64,000 nucleotides of DNA, taken from NCBI RefSeq assembly GCF_004153685.1, contig NZ_SDQD01000002.1, positions 186,001 through 250,000 of the forward strand, written 5' to 3'. This DNA is from Pollutimonas harenae (GTDB lineage: Bacteria > Pseudomonadota > Gammaproteobacteria > Burkholderiales > Burkholderiaceae_B). Below, one piece after another: positions 39,162 to 47,659 of this stretch (positions within the stretch are counted from its first letter, which is position 1; every line of letters begins with the position of its first letter). The translations under genes and the position numbers were made by a program. The notes below the pieces were generated by a model that ran no database searches, had not been told where the DNA came from, and saw nothing but the letters and a program-made list of their open reading frames with translations.

Positions 39162-40373
39162 TTATTTCTTTATGAACTCGCAGGTTGATTCTTCGAGAGA
39201 GGCATAAACCTGTTCGCCAGGCAGTTTCTTGACGACATTGTAGTAATCCCACTCGCCTTTTGACTCAGAGGGTTTCTTGACTTCCATGAGGAACATGTCG
39301 TTGACGACTCGGCCGTCTTCGCGAACAAGGGCGTCTTTGGTGAAGAAGTCATTAACTTTGTGGGACTTCATCCATTTCATGATTTCGTCGCCATCGTCGG
39401 TGCCAGCGTCTTTGACGGCCTTCAGGTAGTAATTGGTGGCGGAATAATCGGCGGCTTGTATGAAGGAAGGCATGCGTTTGACTTTTTCCTGGAAGCGCTT
39501 GGCCCATGCACGGGATTCGTCGTCCTGGTTCCAGTACCAGGCGGAGGTTAGGTTCATGCCTTGTGTGGCGTCAAGCCCCAGGGCGTGGATGTCGTTGATG
39601 AACACCAGCAAGCCAGCCAGTTTCATGGTTTCGGTAACGCCGAATTCCTTGGCGGATTTGACCGAGGCGGTGAAGTCGCCGCCGGCATTGGCCAGGCCCA
39701 GGATTTGGGCGCCAGAAGACTGCGCCTGTATCAGGAAGGATGAGAAGTCGGAAGTCGCCAGCGGAACCCTGACGGCACCCAGGACTTCACCGCCGGCTTT
39801 CTTGACGACTGCGCTGGTGTCGCGCTCGAGGGAGTGACCGAAGGCATAGTCGGCAGTCAGGAAGAACCAGGATTTGCCGCCTTCTTCAACGATGGCAGAG
39901 CCGGTACCGCGCGCCAGCGCTATGGTGTCATAGGCATAGTGCAGGGTGTAGGGTGTGCAATTCGAGTTGGTCAGGTTGGATGAACCCGGGCCAATGGCGA
40001 TAAAGGGCTTTTTCTTTTCGGCAGCAACGGCGGCCATGGCCAATGCGGTGGCTGAGTTGGTGCCGCCCAGAAGCATGTCGAGGTTTTCTTCGTCGAACCA
40101 TTCGCGGGCGCGTGCCGAGGCGATGTCAGCTTTGTTTTGGTGGTCGGCAATCATGAATTCGATTTTCTTGCCGTTGATTTCGCCACCGGCGTCTTCAATG
40201 GCCAGGCGTACGGCTTCGCCGCCGCCAGCGCCATCGATGTCGGAGTAAACACTGGACATGTCAGTGATCATGCCGATTCGGATGACATCGTCGGAAATGC
40301 CGGCTGCCTGACCAGGAAGGGCAAAGCCTAGGCCGACCACGGCAAGCGCTGCCGATAGGGTACGTAGTTTCAT
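39162..40373 (-). CDS. Liv-type ABC transporter substrate-binding protein (cluster 2)
   Basis: The protein is 403 residues from the ATG at 40373, which has GGAGA nine bases upstream; the 37 extra upstream codons overlap livF and look non-coding. A signal peptide (LSAALAVVGLGFALPGQAA) precedes ISDDVIRIGMITDMSSVYSD. The DLLLGGTNSATALAM-like loop, SSNLTNSNCTPYTLHYAYDT and FFLTADYAFGHSLERDTSAV place it in the Liv/amide-binding group. It has little similarity by eye to the cluster 1 protein, so the two clusters probably take different substrates. Confidence 0.92.
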   Translation of the reverse strand: MKLRTLSAALAVVGLGFALPGQAAGISDDVIRIGMITDMSSVYSDIDGAGGGEAVRLAIEDAGGEINGKKIEFMIADHQNKADIASARAREWFDEENLDMLLGGTNSATALAMAAVAAEKKKPFIAIGPGSSNLTNSNCTPYTLHYAYDTIALARGTGSAIVEEGGKSWFFLTADYAFGHSLERDTSAVVKKAGGEVLGAVRVPLATSDFSSFLIQAQSSGAQILGLANAGGDFTASVKSAKEFGVTETMKLAGLLVFINDIHALGLDATQGMNLTSAWYWNQDDESRAWAKRFQEKVKRMPSFIQAADYSATNYYLKAVKDAGTDDGDEIMKWMKSHKVNDFFTKDALVREDGRVVNDMFLMEVKKPSESKGEWDYYNVVKKLPGEQVYASLEESTCEFIKK

Positions 40374-40425
40374 TGGTAAGTCTCCTTGTTGTTGTACGGA
40401 GGATATTGGTGAGTGAAGCAGGAGT

Positions 40426-41136
40426 TCAGACGCCCAGCAGCGTATTGAGAGTGTCTTGCTTGGAAGCCAGGTCGGCCGAGGCAATTTCTTCGACGATCTG
40501 GCCGTGCTCTACTACGTAGAAACGATCAGCCAATGGTGCGGCAAAGTGGAAGTTTTGCTCGACCATGATGATGGTATAGCCCTTGGCCTTGAGGGTGGAG
40601 ATCATGCGTGCCAATGCCTGGACGATGACGGGAGCAAGCCCCTCGGAGATTTCGTCGAGCAGCAGCAGATTGGCGCCTGTACGCAAGATACGCGCTACAG
40701 CCAGCATTTGCTGCTCGCCGCCCGACAAGCGCGTACCAGGCGAGTGTTTGCGCTCTTCGAGGTTGGGGAACATGTCGTAGATTTCGGACAGGGACATGCC
40801 GCCGCCAAGGGTATCGCCTACAACCGGTGGCAGTAACAGGTTTTCTTCGCAGGATAGGCCTGCGAATATGCCGCGCTCTTCGGGGCAATAGCCTATGCCC
40901 AGATGAGCAATGCGATAGGTGGGTAGGTCGATGGATTCAGTACCCTGTATGCGTATGGAGCCCTTGCGTGAGCCGGTCAGGCCAAGGATGGCGCGCAGCG
41001 TGCTGGTGCGGCCTGCGCCGTTGCGCCCCAGCAATGTGACGACTTCACCTTTGTTGACATTGAAGGTGATGCCATGAAGCACATGGGATTCGCCGTACCA
41101 GGCGTGCAGATTAGAGACTTCGAGTGCGGCAGCCAT
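40426..41136 (-). CDS. Liv-type ABC transporter ATP-binding protein LivF with Arg Walker A (cluster 2)
   Basis: A 236-residue ATPase. The P-loop reads GRNGAGRTST (37-46), so the catalytic Walker A Lys is replaced by Arg43. The remaining motifs are intact: GIGYCPEERGIFAGLSCEEN, signature LSGGEQQMLAVARIL, Walker B LLLLDEISEGLAP (Ile where Pro is usual) and the switch VEQNFHFAAPLADRFYVVEH. The partner LivG keeps the Lys, so the pair would have one normal and one altered site. The first base overlaps the livG stop. Confidence 0.92.
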   Translation of the reverse strand: MAAALEVSNLHAWYGESHVLHGITFNVNKGEVVTLLGRNGAGRTSTLRAILGLTGSRKGSIRIQGTESIDLPTYRIAHLGIGYCPEERGIFAGLSCEENLLLPPVVGDTLGGGMSLSEIYDMFPNLEERKHSPGTRLSGGEQQMLAVARILRTGANLLLLDEISEGLAPVIVQALARMISTLKAKGYTIIMVEQNFHFAAPLADRFYVVEHGQIVEEIASADLASKQDTLNTLLGV

Positions 41137-41906
41137 CAGTGAGCCCCTTCAAGTTCGCCGGTAGTGGTGCCCATATAGGCCTGCATGACGTCTGGATTGC
41201 GAGAGACCTCCTGATAATTGCCTTCGGCCAGTACGGCGCCCCGAGCAAGCACTGTGATTTTATCGGCAATTTGAGAAATGACATTCATGTTGTGTTCGAC
41301 CATGAGGATGGTGCGGCCGACACTGACTTTTTTGATGAGTTGTGTAACGCGGCTGACATCTTCGTGCCCCATGCCCTGTGTGGGTTCGTCGAGCAGCATG
41401 AGCTCGGGTTCCATGGCCAGAGTGGTGGCGATTTCGAGCGCGCGCTTGCGGCCATAGGGAAGGTTTACGGTTTGTTCATTGGCAAAGTCGGTAAGGTCGA
41501 CCTGGGCAAGCAACTCGCGGGCAGCATCTTCAAGATGTGTGAGACAGCGATCACTGCGCCAGAAATGATAGGACGTGCCCGTGGCGCGCTGCAGCCCGAT
41601 ACGGACGTTTTCCAGCACGGTCAGCTGTGGAAACACCGCTGAAATCTGGAATGAACGAATAATGCCGAGCCGTGCGATTTGCGCCGGCTTTTGGTGAGTG
41701 ATTTCTTTGCCAGCAAAAAAAATCTTGCCCGAAGTGGGGGTAAGAAATTTTGTCAGCAAATTAAAGCAGGTGGTTTTACCTGCGCCATTAGGGCCAATGA
41801 GTGCGTGAATGTTGCCACGTTGGACCTGAAGATTGACGTCGCTTACTGCGACGAATCCGCGGAACTCTTTGGTTAGGTTTCGGGTTTCTAGGATATTTTC
41901 GCTCAT
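41136..41906 (-). CDS. Liv-type ABC transporter ATP-binding protein LivG (cluster 2)
   Basis: A 256-residue ATPase with Walker A GPNGAGKTTCFNLLT, the Q-loop region GIIRSFQISAVFPQLTVLEN, the LivG-type signature NLPYGRKRALEIATTLA and Walker B LMLLDEPTQGMGHEDV. First gene of cluster 2 (livG-livF-binding protein-livH-livM). Its promoter should lie in the 99 bases between it and nth; no clear sigma-70 match was seen there. Confidence 0.94.
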   Translation of the reverse strand: MSENILETRNLTKEFRGFVAVSDVNLQVQRGNIHALIGPNGAGKTTCFNLLTKFLTPTSGKIFFAGKEITHQKPAQIARLGIIRSFQISAVFPQLTVLENVRIGLQRATGTSYHFWRSDRCLTHLEDAARELLAQVDLTDFANEQTVNLPYGRKRALEIATTLAMEPELMLLDEPTQGMGHEDVSRVTQLIKKVSVGRTILMVEHNMNVISQIADKITVLARGAVLAEGNYQEVSRNPDVMQAYMGTTTGELEGAH

Positions 41907-42005
41907 ACTGACCGGTTTGGTTTCGGCTGCTATTTAAGGTTGCTGCAAGTATGAGAGTTTCGTAGGCAAAATGCCATGCGGGTTTTTCATAGGGTGCGGA
42001 AAACC

Positions 42006-42638
42006 CTAGATTGTCTTGGTCTTGTATTCACACAGATCGGAAATGCCGCATTGAGGACACTTGGGCTTGCGTGCAACACATACATAGCGCCCGTGCAGAA
42101 TCAGCCAATGATGAGCATCCAGCAAGAAAGGCTTGGGTATGACTTTATTTAGTTTGCGCTCGACTTCAAGCACGGTTTTTCCTGGTGCGATGCCCGTACG
42201 ATTGGCAACCCTGAAAATATGTGTGTCAACAGCGATGGTCGGATGGCCGAAAGCGGTGTTCAGCACCACGTTGGCGGTCTTGCGTCCGACCCCTGGCAGC
42301 GCCTCGAGCGCTTCGCGGTTTTCAGGCACTTCGCCGCCGTGCAGTTCAAGAAGCCTTTGACAGGTCATGATGACGTTACGGGCTTTGGTTTTGTACAGGC
42401 CTATGGTCTTGATGTGTTCGGCAAGCCCCGATTCCCCCAGTGCCAGCAGTTCTTGTGGTGTTCCGTGTTTGGGGAAAAACCTGCGTGTGGCCAGGTTCAC
42501 CGACTTGTCAGTGGCTTGTGCGGACAAAATAACGGCGATCAGCAGCTGGAACGTGCTGTTGTATTCCAGCTCTGTTGTGGGATTGGGATTGGCTGCCTGC
42601 AAGCGCTGGAAGATTTCTGTGCGTTTGGCTGTGTTCAT
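42006..42638 (-). CDS. nth: Endonuclease III
   Basis: The 210-residue base-excision repair glycosylase/AP lyase removes oxidised pyrimidines. The helix-hairpin-helix [19 protein letters not shown] holds the catalytic Lys, and [13 protein letters not shown] holds the catalytic Asp. The C-terminal [4Fe-4S] ligands follow the C-x6-C-x2-C-x5-C pattern ([17 protein letters not shown]). The start overlaps the rsxB stop by four bases. Confidence 0.96.
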   Translation of the reverse strand: MNTAKRTEIFQRLQAANPNPTTELEYNSTFQLLIAVILSAQATDKSVNLATRRFFPKHGTPQELLALGESGLAEHIKTIGLYKTKARNVIMTCQRLLELHGGEVPENREALEALPGVGRKTANVVLNTAFGHPTIAVDTHIFRVANRTGIAPGKTVLEVERKLNKVIPKPFLLDAHHWLILHGRYVCVARKPKCPQCGISDLCEYKTKTI

Positions 42639-43264
42639 TTCTTTTGGCGTCTTGCACGTGCGCGTGCAAGTGCCTGTGCGATGACGGCTTGACGCGTGTT
42701 GGCATCGGTGGACGCAAGAGCGGATACGGGCGCCTTGTTGGCCAAGGTTCTGGCTGCGGGACCTGATGATTCGTGATGTGCAGCTTCGAGCCTGTGCTGG
42801 CGTTGTTCATAACGCAGCCGTGCCGCATTGGCATGGTTTGGGGTCCACTGGTGGTCGGCATCGATCATGCTTATGCAATCGACAGGACAGGGGGCCACGC
42901 ATAAATCACAACCAGTGCAGTCGTTGGCCAGCACAGTATGCATGAGCTTATTGGCACCCACTATGGCGTCGACCGGACAAGCCTGTATGCACAGTGTGCA
43001 GCCTATGCAATGGGCCTCGTCGATCACGGCAACTTGCAAAGGACGGTGTTCGCCGCAGTGGGTGTCCAGCGGTAGCTCCGGGCGTTGCAGCAGTTGGGCC
43101 AGGGTGTGTATGCCAGCCTGACCGCCGGGTGGGCAACGGTTGATGGGGGCGTTATCCAATGCTATGGCGCGTGCATAGGGGCGACATCCGTCGTAGCCGC
43201 ATTTTGTGCATTGGGTTTGCGGCAGCGCCGCATCAATACGGTCGATGAGTAAGGGAGCTTGCAT
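42635..43264 (-). CDS. rsxB: RnfB/RsxB-like iron-sulfur electron-transfer protein
   Basis: A 209-residue protein with an N-terminal four-Cys cluster motif ([13 protein letters not shown], then a Cys in NRCPPGG) and two ferredoxin-type [4Fe-4S] motifs, [12 protein letters not shown] and [12 protein letters not shown]. The membrane helix present at the start of RnfB in complete Rnf complexes is absent, and no other rnf gene is nearby. Coupling to nth suggests supply or reduction of iron-sulfur centres, but this is inference. The start ATG directly follows the U-tract of the phaZ terminator, so no ribosome binding site is possible in the usual place. Confidence 0.9.
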   Translation of the reverse strand: MQAPLLIDRIDAALPQTQCTKCGYDGCRPYARAIALDNAPINRCPPGGQAGIHTLAQLLQRPELPLDTHCGEHRPLQVAVIDEAHCIGCTLCIQACPVDAIVGANKLMHTVLANDCTGCDLCVAPCPVDCISMIDADHQWTPNHANAARLRYEQRQHRLEAAHHESSGPAARTLANKAPVSALASTDANTRQAVIAQALARARARRQKK

Positions 43265-43267
43265 AAA

Positions 43268-43297
43268 AAAATCAGGGGCCGCATGGCCCCTGATTTT
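43268..43297 (-). terminator. Rho-independent terminator of phaZ
   Basis: AAAATCAGGGGCC (43268-43280) and GGCCCCTGATTTT (43285-43297) form a perfect 13-bp stem with the loop GCAT. On the minus strand seven T residues end the hairpin, and the rsxB ATG begins right after them. Confidence 0.9.
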
Positions 43298-43320
43298 GTG
43301 GGGGGTGATCAGCCAGGACT

Positions 43321-44547
43321 TTACGCGGTCTTGCGTACGAATTCGGCTATTTTAGGACATATTGTTTCGCGCCAGCGCCGGCCCGAGAAAATACCGTAGT
43401 GGCCGCAGCCCGCAGCTGTATAGTGCTGTCGGCGATTTTTGGGAATGTTATGACAGAGCTCGTGTGCGGACTGGGTTTGCCCCTGGCCGGAAATGTCATC
43501 AAGTTCGCCTTCGATGGTGAACAGCGCTACGTTCTTGATAGCTGACGGATCGACCGTCTGGCCATCGATTTGCCAAGTGCCGCGCGGCAGCTGATATTCC
43601 TGGAAGACAGTCTTGATGGTGTCCAGATAAAACTCGGCGGGCATGTCGAGTACGGCGTTGTACTCGTCGTAGAAGCGACGATGGGCTTCGGCATCGTCAT
43701 CATCCCCCTTGAGCAGGTCCATGTAGAAATCGTAGTGAGAGCGCAAATGCCGATCGGGATTCATCGCCATGAAGCCTGCGTGCTGCAAAAAGCCCGGATA
43801 CACCTTCCGCCCCGCGCCTGGATAGCGCGCTGGTACACGGTGGATGACGTTGTCTTCAAACCATGAGTAGGACTTGGTCGTAGCCAGGCGGTTGACTTGA
43901 GTGGGCGACTGACGACAGTCGATGGGGCCACCCATCATGATCATGCTGCGCGGCAGACAGGGTTCATTGTTGGCGGCCATCAGGGAAATGGCGGCCAACA
44001 CGGGTACCGTAGGCTGGCATACCGACATGACGTGCACGTCGGGGCCCAGCAGGCGGATGAAGTCCTGTACGTAGCGGACATAATCGTTCAAGGTAAAGGA
44101 GCCGGCTGAAGCAGGCACCATGCGCGCGTCCAGCCAGTCGGTGACATAGACTTCGTGCGCGGGCAGCAGAGCGCGAACAGTGTCGCGCAGCAATGTGGCA
44201 TGGTGTCCGGACAGCGGGGCAACCAGCAGAATCCGAGGGTCGTTTTGCGAGGCACTGGCACCATCACGCTGGAAATGGATCAGGTTGCAGAAATCTTTCT
44301 GCATGGCCGTGTGTTCACTTACGTTGACGAGTTTGCCGTTTACCCTGGTTTGGGCTAATCCCCATTGAGGCTTTTCGTAGTCTTTGCCCAGACGATGGAC
44401 AAGTTCGTACATGGCAGCCATTTGCCGTGATACCGGCGTGTAGGCCAGCGGACTGTAGGGGTTGGAGAACATCTGCGAACCGGTGTCGGTGAAGGCAGCC
44501 AGGGGCGTCAGGAATGACCGTTGAAGCTCGTGCAGGTCGTACAGCAT
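43321..44547 (-). CDS. phaZ: Intracellular polyhydroxyalkanoate depolymerase
   Basis: The 408-residue enzyme mobilises PHB storage granules. The start [20 protein letters not shown] and the [20 protein letters not shown] region are typical of the Ralstonia PhaZ1 family. The nucleophile is a cysteine, Cys177 in [12 protein letters not shown], in place of the lipase-box Ser, as known for that family; the likely base His is in [15 protein letters not shown] near the end. A GAGG precedes the start. It implies that the organism stores PHB. The upstream gap holds a palindrome at 44648-44667. Confidence 0.95.
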   Translation of the reverse strand: MLYDLHELQRSFLTPLAAFTDTGSQMFSNPYSPLAYTPVSRQMAAMYELVHRLGKDYEKPQWGLAQTRVNGKLVNVSEHTAMQKDFCNLIHFQRDGASASQNDPRILLVAPLSGHHATLLRDTVRALLPAHEVYVTDWLDARMVPASAGSFTLNDYVRYVQDFIRLLGPDVHVMSVCQPTVPVLAAISLMAANNEPCLPRSMIMMGGPIDCRQSPTQVNRLATTKSYSWFEDNVIHRVPARYPGAGRKVYPGFLQHAGFMAMNPDRHLRSHYDFYMDLLKGDDDDAEAHRRFYDEYNAVLDMPAEFYLDTIKTVFQEYQLPRGTWQIDGQTVDPSAIKNVALFTIEGELDDISGQGQTQSAHELCHNIPKNRRQHYTAAGCGHYGIFSGRRWRETICPKIAEFVRKTA

Positions 44548-44647
44548 GGTAAAAGCCTCGTAATGTGAATACTTATTCTTCTTGGGTCGAACTATGCTGG
44601 ATAGTTTGAATTACGCTTAATAATGATCAAGGAACAAGCTGTGAAAC

Positions 44648-44667
44648 TAGCTTATCGTTATAAGCTA
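44648..44667. promoter_or_regulatory. Palindrome upstream of phaZ, candidate operator
   Basis: TAGCTTAT (44648-44655) and ATAAGCTA (44660-44667) are perfect inverted repeats around CGTT. The site lies about 100 bases upstream of the phaZ start, where an activator or repressor could act. Confidence 0.42.
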
Positions 44668-44677
44668 ATCACAAAAT

Positions 44678-44714
44678 AAGCGGAATTGCCAGAAAATATC
44701 TGTCAATTCCGCTT
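44678..44714 (-). terminator. Stem-loop downstream of fdxA, probable terminator
   Basis: AAGCGGAATTG (44678-44688) and CAATTCCGCTT (44704-44714) pair perfectly over 11 bases with a 15-base loop. On the minus strand ATTTTGTG follows, a modest U-tract. It lies about 180 bases after the fdxA stop. Confidence 0.5.
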
Positions 44715-44892
44715 GTCGTTTTCCAGGAGATATCAAGCGAACAAGCGTTCGTCATCTAGGAGGAGAGGGGGTGAAGTTCGTAGAAACAGGCTGGTGCCAA
44801 TGATGTTTTCAAACAACAAACCACGCCTGCCAGTGCTTGGTTGCGGCCTTGTTTTGCGGGTATTGGGCGTGGCCGGGCGCTAGCCTGGGCTT

Positions 44893-45216
44893 TTAACGCT
44901 CAAGGTGCTTGAGTTTATCGGGTATGCCGTTCCAGTCGTCAGCCTCTGGCAAGGGTTTTTTCGAGCGGTTGATCATGCCAAATTCAGGCGTAAGCTCGGC
45001 ATTCAGCTCTATGAACGAGATCTGGTCTTGAGGAACATCTTCTTCCGCAAAAATAGCATTGGCGGGGCATTCTGGCACGCAGACGGCGCAGTCTATGCAT
45101 TCGTCGGGGTCGATGACCAGAAAGTTGGCCCCTTCGCGGAAACAATCAACAGGACAGACATCGACACAGTCGGTGAATTTGCATTTAATACAGTTTTCGG
45201 TGACCACATGTGTCAT
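44893..45216 (-). CDS. fdxA: Seven-iron ferredoxin FdxA
   Basis: A 107-residue ferredoxin with the [3Fe-4S]/[4Fe-4S] pattern of the Azotobacter FdI group: [18 protein letters not shown] followed by [17 protein letters not shown]. The acidic tail (about 60-107) is typical. It is a low-potential electron carrier; partners are unknown. GGAG lies eight bases before the ATG. Monocistronic. Confidence 0.96.
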   Translation of the reverse strand: MTHVVTENCIKCKFTDCVDVCPVDCFREGANFLVIDPDECIDCAVCVPECPANAIFAEEDVPQDQISFIELNAELTPEFGMINRSKKPLPEADDWNGIPDKLKHLER

Positions 45217-45433
45217 TTTGGTACTCCAACATCAGATGACGGGGATTTTAACCAATAAACGCAGGTAAGCCCGAATTGACCTGTTGGCGAAGCTGGTCTT
45301 TGAAAATGGATCTTATTCTGCAGCGCCGGGCAGTATTCCGTCTGCTTTATGGGCTGATGGGCAATATTGGCTTGCTTTGCCTGTGCGGGCGGGCGCGGTG
45401 TGCTATGGTAAGCAAAATTTCACCTGTTCTGCG

Positions 45434-46609
45434 ATGATAATCACCTCGTTACTCGACACCGATCTGTATAAGTTCAGCATGATGCAAGTGGTGCTGCATC
45501 ACTTCCCTGCGGCGCAAGTAGAGTATCGCTATAAATGCCGCACGCCACATATCAATCTGGCAGCCTATCTGGATGAAATCAGAAGCGAAATCCACGATTT
45601 ATGCCAGTTGCGCTTCACCGAGGAAGAACTTCAGTATTTGCGTAGCCTGCGCTTTATAAAAAGCGATTTCGTTGATTTTCTGGGTTTGTTTCATATGCCC
45701 GAGAAATGCATCAAGGTTGCCGAATCTTCCGTTCCAGGTGAGCTCGACATCACGGTCAAGGGCCCATGGCTGCATACCATTTTGTTTGAGATTCCGGTTC
45801 TGGCCATCGTCAACGAAGTGTATTTCCGCAACGAGTGCAAAGAACCCGGCTGGCAAGAAGGGCGCAAGCGGCTGCAGAAGAAAATGCATCTGGTCACCGA
45901 CGACCCGGCGCTGGCGGATTTCCGTGTGGCTGAGTACGGTACGCGCAGGCGTTTCTCCAAGCAATGGCACGAAGAGGTCGTGCGCACCATGAAGGCCCAA
46001 ATGGGCGTGCATTTTGCGGGCACCAGCAATGTCAGGCTGGCCATGAAGCACGGCGTTACGCCGCTGGGCACCATGGGGCATGAGTACCTGCAGGCCTGCC
46101 AGGCGTTGGGGCCGCGTCTGCGTGATTCGCAAGTCTACGCTTTGGAGGTCTGGGCCAAGGAATACCGCGGTGATTTGGGTATTGCGCTGTCCGATGTCTA
46201 CGGTATGGATGCATTTTTGCGCGACTTCGATATGTATTTTTGCAAGTTGTTCGATGGCGCGCGCCACGACTCGGGCGATCCTTTCGTATGGGGCGAACGG
46301 CTGCTGGCTCATTACGCCGCCAATCGTACCGATCCGCGTACCAAGACCTTGGTGTTTTCTGATGCGCTGACCATACCTTTGGCTATTGAACTGGCCAAGC
46401 GCTTCGCAGGCCGGTGCAAGATTTCGTTCGGCATAGGCACCAACCTTACCAATGACCTGGGTCATGAACCTTTGCAGATCGTCATGAAGATGGTTCGCTG
46501 CAATGGGCAACCGGTGGCCAAAGTGTCTGACGCCCCAGAAAAAACCATGTGTGACGATCCCGCTTATCTGGCTTATTTGCGCCAGGTGTTCGAACTGCCG
46601 CCAGCCTGA
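45434..46609 (+). CDS. pncB: Nicotinate phosphoribosyltransferase
   Basis: The 391-residue enzyme joins nicotinate and PRPP with ATP hydrolysis in NAD salvage. It begins [20 protein letters not shown], the standard N-terminus; the 50 open codons before it lack family similarity. [15 protein letters not shown] carries the His that is phosphorylated in the family, and [17 protein letters not shown] and [12 protein letters not shown] form the PRPP site. Monocistronic or leading to ridA, 59 bases downstream. Confidence 0.95.
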   Translation: MIITSLLDTDLYKFSMMQVVLHHFPAAQVEYRYKCRTPHINLAAYLDEIRSEIHDLCQLRFTEEELQYLRSLRFIKSDFVDFLGLFHMPEKCIKVAESSVPGELDITVKGPWLHTILFEIPVLAIVNEVYFRNECKEPGWQEGRKRLQKKMHLVTDDPALADFRVAEYGTRRRFSKQWHEEVVRTMKAQMGVHFAGTSNVRLAMKHGVTPLGTMGHEYLQACQALGPRLRDSQVYALEVWAKEYRGDLGIALSDVYGMDAFLRDFDMYFCKLFDGARHDSGDPFVWGERLLAHYAANRTDPRTKTLVFSDALTIPLAIELAKRFAGRCKISFGIGTNLTNDLGHEPLQIVMKMVRCNGQPVAKVSDAPEKTMCDDPAYLAYLRQVFELPPA

Positions 46610-46668
46610 GCCTCATCTTCGGTTGGTGCTACTATCCGTTTTTTTGATTCTTCCACCCGGAGCACCCA

Positions 46669-47022
46669 ATGAGCGAGATAAAACGGATCAATGTCGAAAA
46701 ACGCCTGTCCGATATGGCTATCTATAACGGTGTCGCCTACCTGGCCGGCCAGGTTCCCGATGACAGCTCACTCAATATGGAAGGCCAGACGGCACAAGTG
46801 CTGGCGACCATAGACAAACTGCTGGCAGCAGCCGGCACAGACAAATCCCGCATACTGATGGCCCAGATTTTTGTGGCAAACATGGCCGAATTCAGCGGCA
46901 TGAACAAAGCCTGGGACGCTTGGGTCGCTGACGGCAATGCCCCACCGCGGGCAACCGTGGAGGCGCGCCTGGCCAATCCCGACTTCAAGGTCGAGATCGT
47001 GGTGACCGCGGCGTTGAATTAA
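46669..47022 (+). CDS. RidA family protein (enamine/imine deaminase superfamily)
   Basis: A 117-residue protein with the RidA/YjgF fold: AIYNGVAYLAGQVPDDSSLN, QVLATIDKLLAAAGTDKSRI, and PPRATVEARLANPDFKVEIV at the end. The Arg in PPRATVEARL corresponds by eye to the catalytic Arg of active RidA proteins, so deaminase activity is plausible. It probably belongs to a Rid4-7-type subfamily rather than RidA itself. CGGAG precedes the start. It converges with the flavodoxin-like gene over a weak stem-loop (47021-47048). Confidence 0.9.
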   Translation: MSEIKRINVEKRLSDMAIYNGVAYLAGQVPDDSSLNMEGQTAQVLATIDKLLAAAGTDKSRILMAQIFVANMAEFSGMNKAWDAWVADGNAPPRATVEARLANPDFKVEIVVTAALN

Positions 47023-47046
47023 GCTGCAGGCTTGCCGCAGCGCAGC

Positions 47047-47562
47047 TTACAGAAGTAGGGCGGCCAGTGTGCCGCCTATTGTTTTGCAGGCTTCGTAGTC
47101 CTGTTTGCTCAGCTTCTTTGGTGCCAGAATGTCTTCGGCTGTTTGGGCATGCAGGTTGGCAATGTGAACGGGGGCAATGGGCGTAAGGCGCCATCCGGTA
47201 CATATGCGTTCGGCCTGGCGGGCGGCATTGCTGCCATCGGAACCTGCACTGATCAATAATGCGTAAGGTCGGCCGTTCAGGCGATCCAGCGCTCCGTAAT
47301 AGCAACGATCAAAAAATTCTTTCATGGCACCGCTGAGGGCTGCCAGATTTTCGGGGGCGCAGAACAGCATGCCGTCGGCCTGGAGCAGGTCGGGAGTATC
47401 GGCCTCGTGGGCCTCTTTGATGATGATGTTCAGTTGATGGGCGGCCTGCAGTTCGGCAATCACGTCGCGGGCGCCTTCAACCGCCGCCATGGCCATTTGT
47501 TTGGCCGCGCCGGTACGCGAATGCCAGACGACAAACAAGATTTTTTTTCCCGTCGAGTCCAT
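47047..47562 (-). CDS. Flavodoxin-fold protein (NAD(P)H-dependent FMN oxidoreductase-like)
   Basis: The protein is 171 residues from ATG 47562; a GTG at 47592 would add ten residues, and neither start has a clear ribosome binding site. The first strand and phosphate-binding loop, ILFVVWHSRTGAAKQMAMAA, are typical flavodoxin, followed by DGMLFCAPENLAALSGAMKE and YGALDRLNGRPYALLISAG. It probably binds FMN and transfers electrons, but substrate and partner are unknown. Confidence 0.85.
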   Translation of the reverse strand: MDSTGKKILFVVWHSRTGAAKQMAMAAVEGARDVIAELQAAHQLNIIIKEAHEADTPDLLQADGMLFCAPENLAALSGAMKEFFDRCYYGALDRLNGRPYALLISAGSDGSNAARQAERICTGWRLTPIAPVHIANLHAQTAEDILAPKKLSKQDYEACKTIGGTLAALLL

Positions 47563-47659
47563 AGTGTTTGATGCATGGTTGGCGCCAGACACGTTAGTAT
47601 AGAGCCGCGGGCATTTAGCCTGGCAGCGTGGGATTTTTTTTGCCGAAGCTTACTTGATC

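Larger units (their letters stand above)
44548..44892. other. Intergenic region between phaZ and fdxA
   Basis: A 345-base, AT-rich gap between two minus-strand genes. It contains a perfect 8-bp palindrome (44648-44667) and a perfect 11-bp stem-loop (44678-44714). The short open frames in it lack any coding pattern. The remainder (about 44715-44892) shows nothing recognisable. Confidence 0.6.

Noticed and set aside
44686-44883. Small plus-strand open frame of 65 codons between phaZ and fdxA
   Set aside because: It begins inside the stem-loop, has no ribosome binding site and shows no coding pattern.
45599-46510. Minus-strand open frame of 303 codons opposite pncB
   Set aside because: pncB is well supported on the plus strand; the antisense product has no domain pattern.
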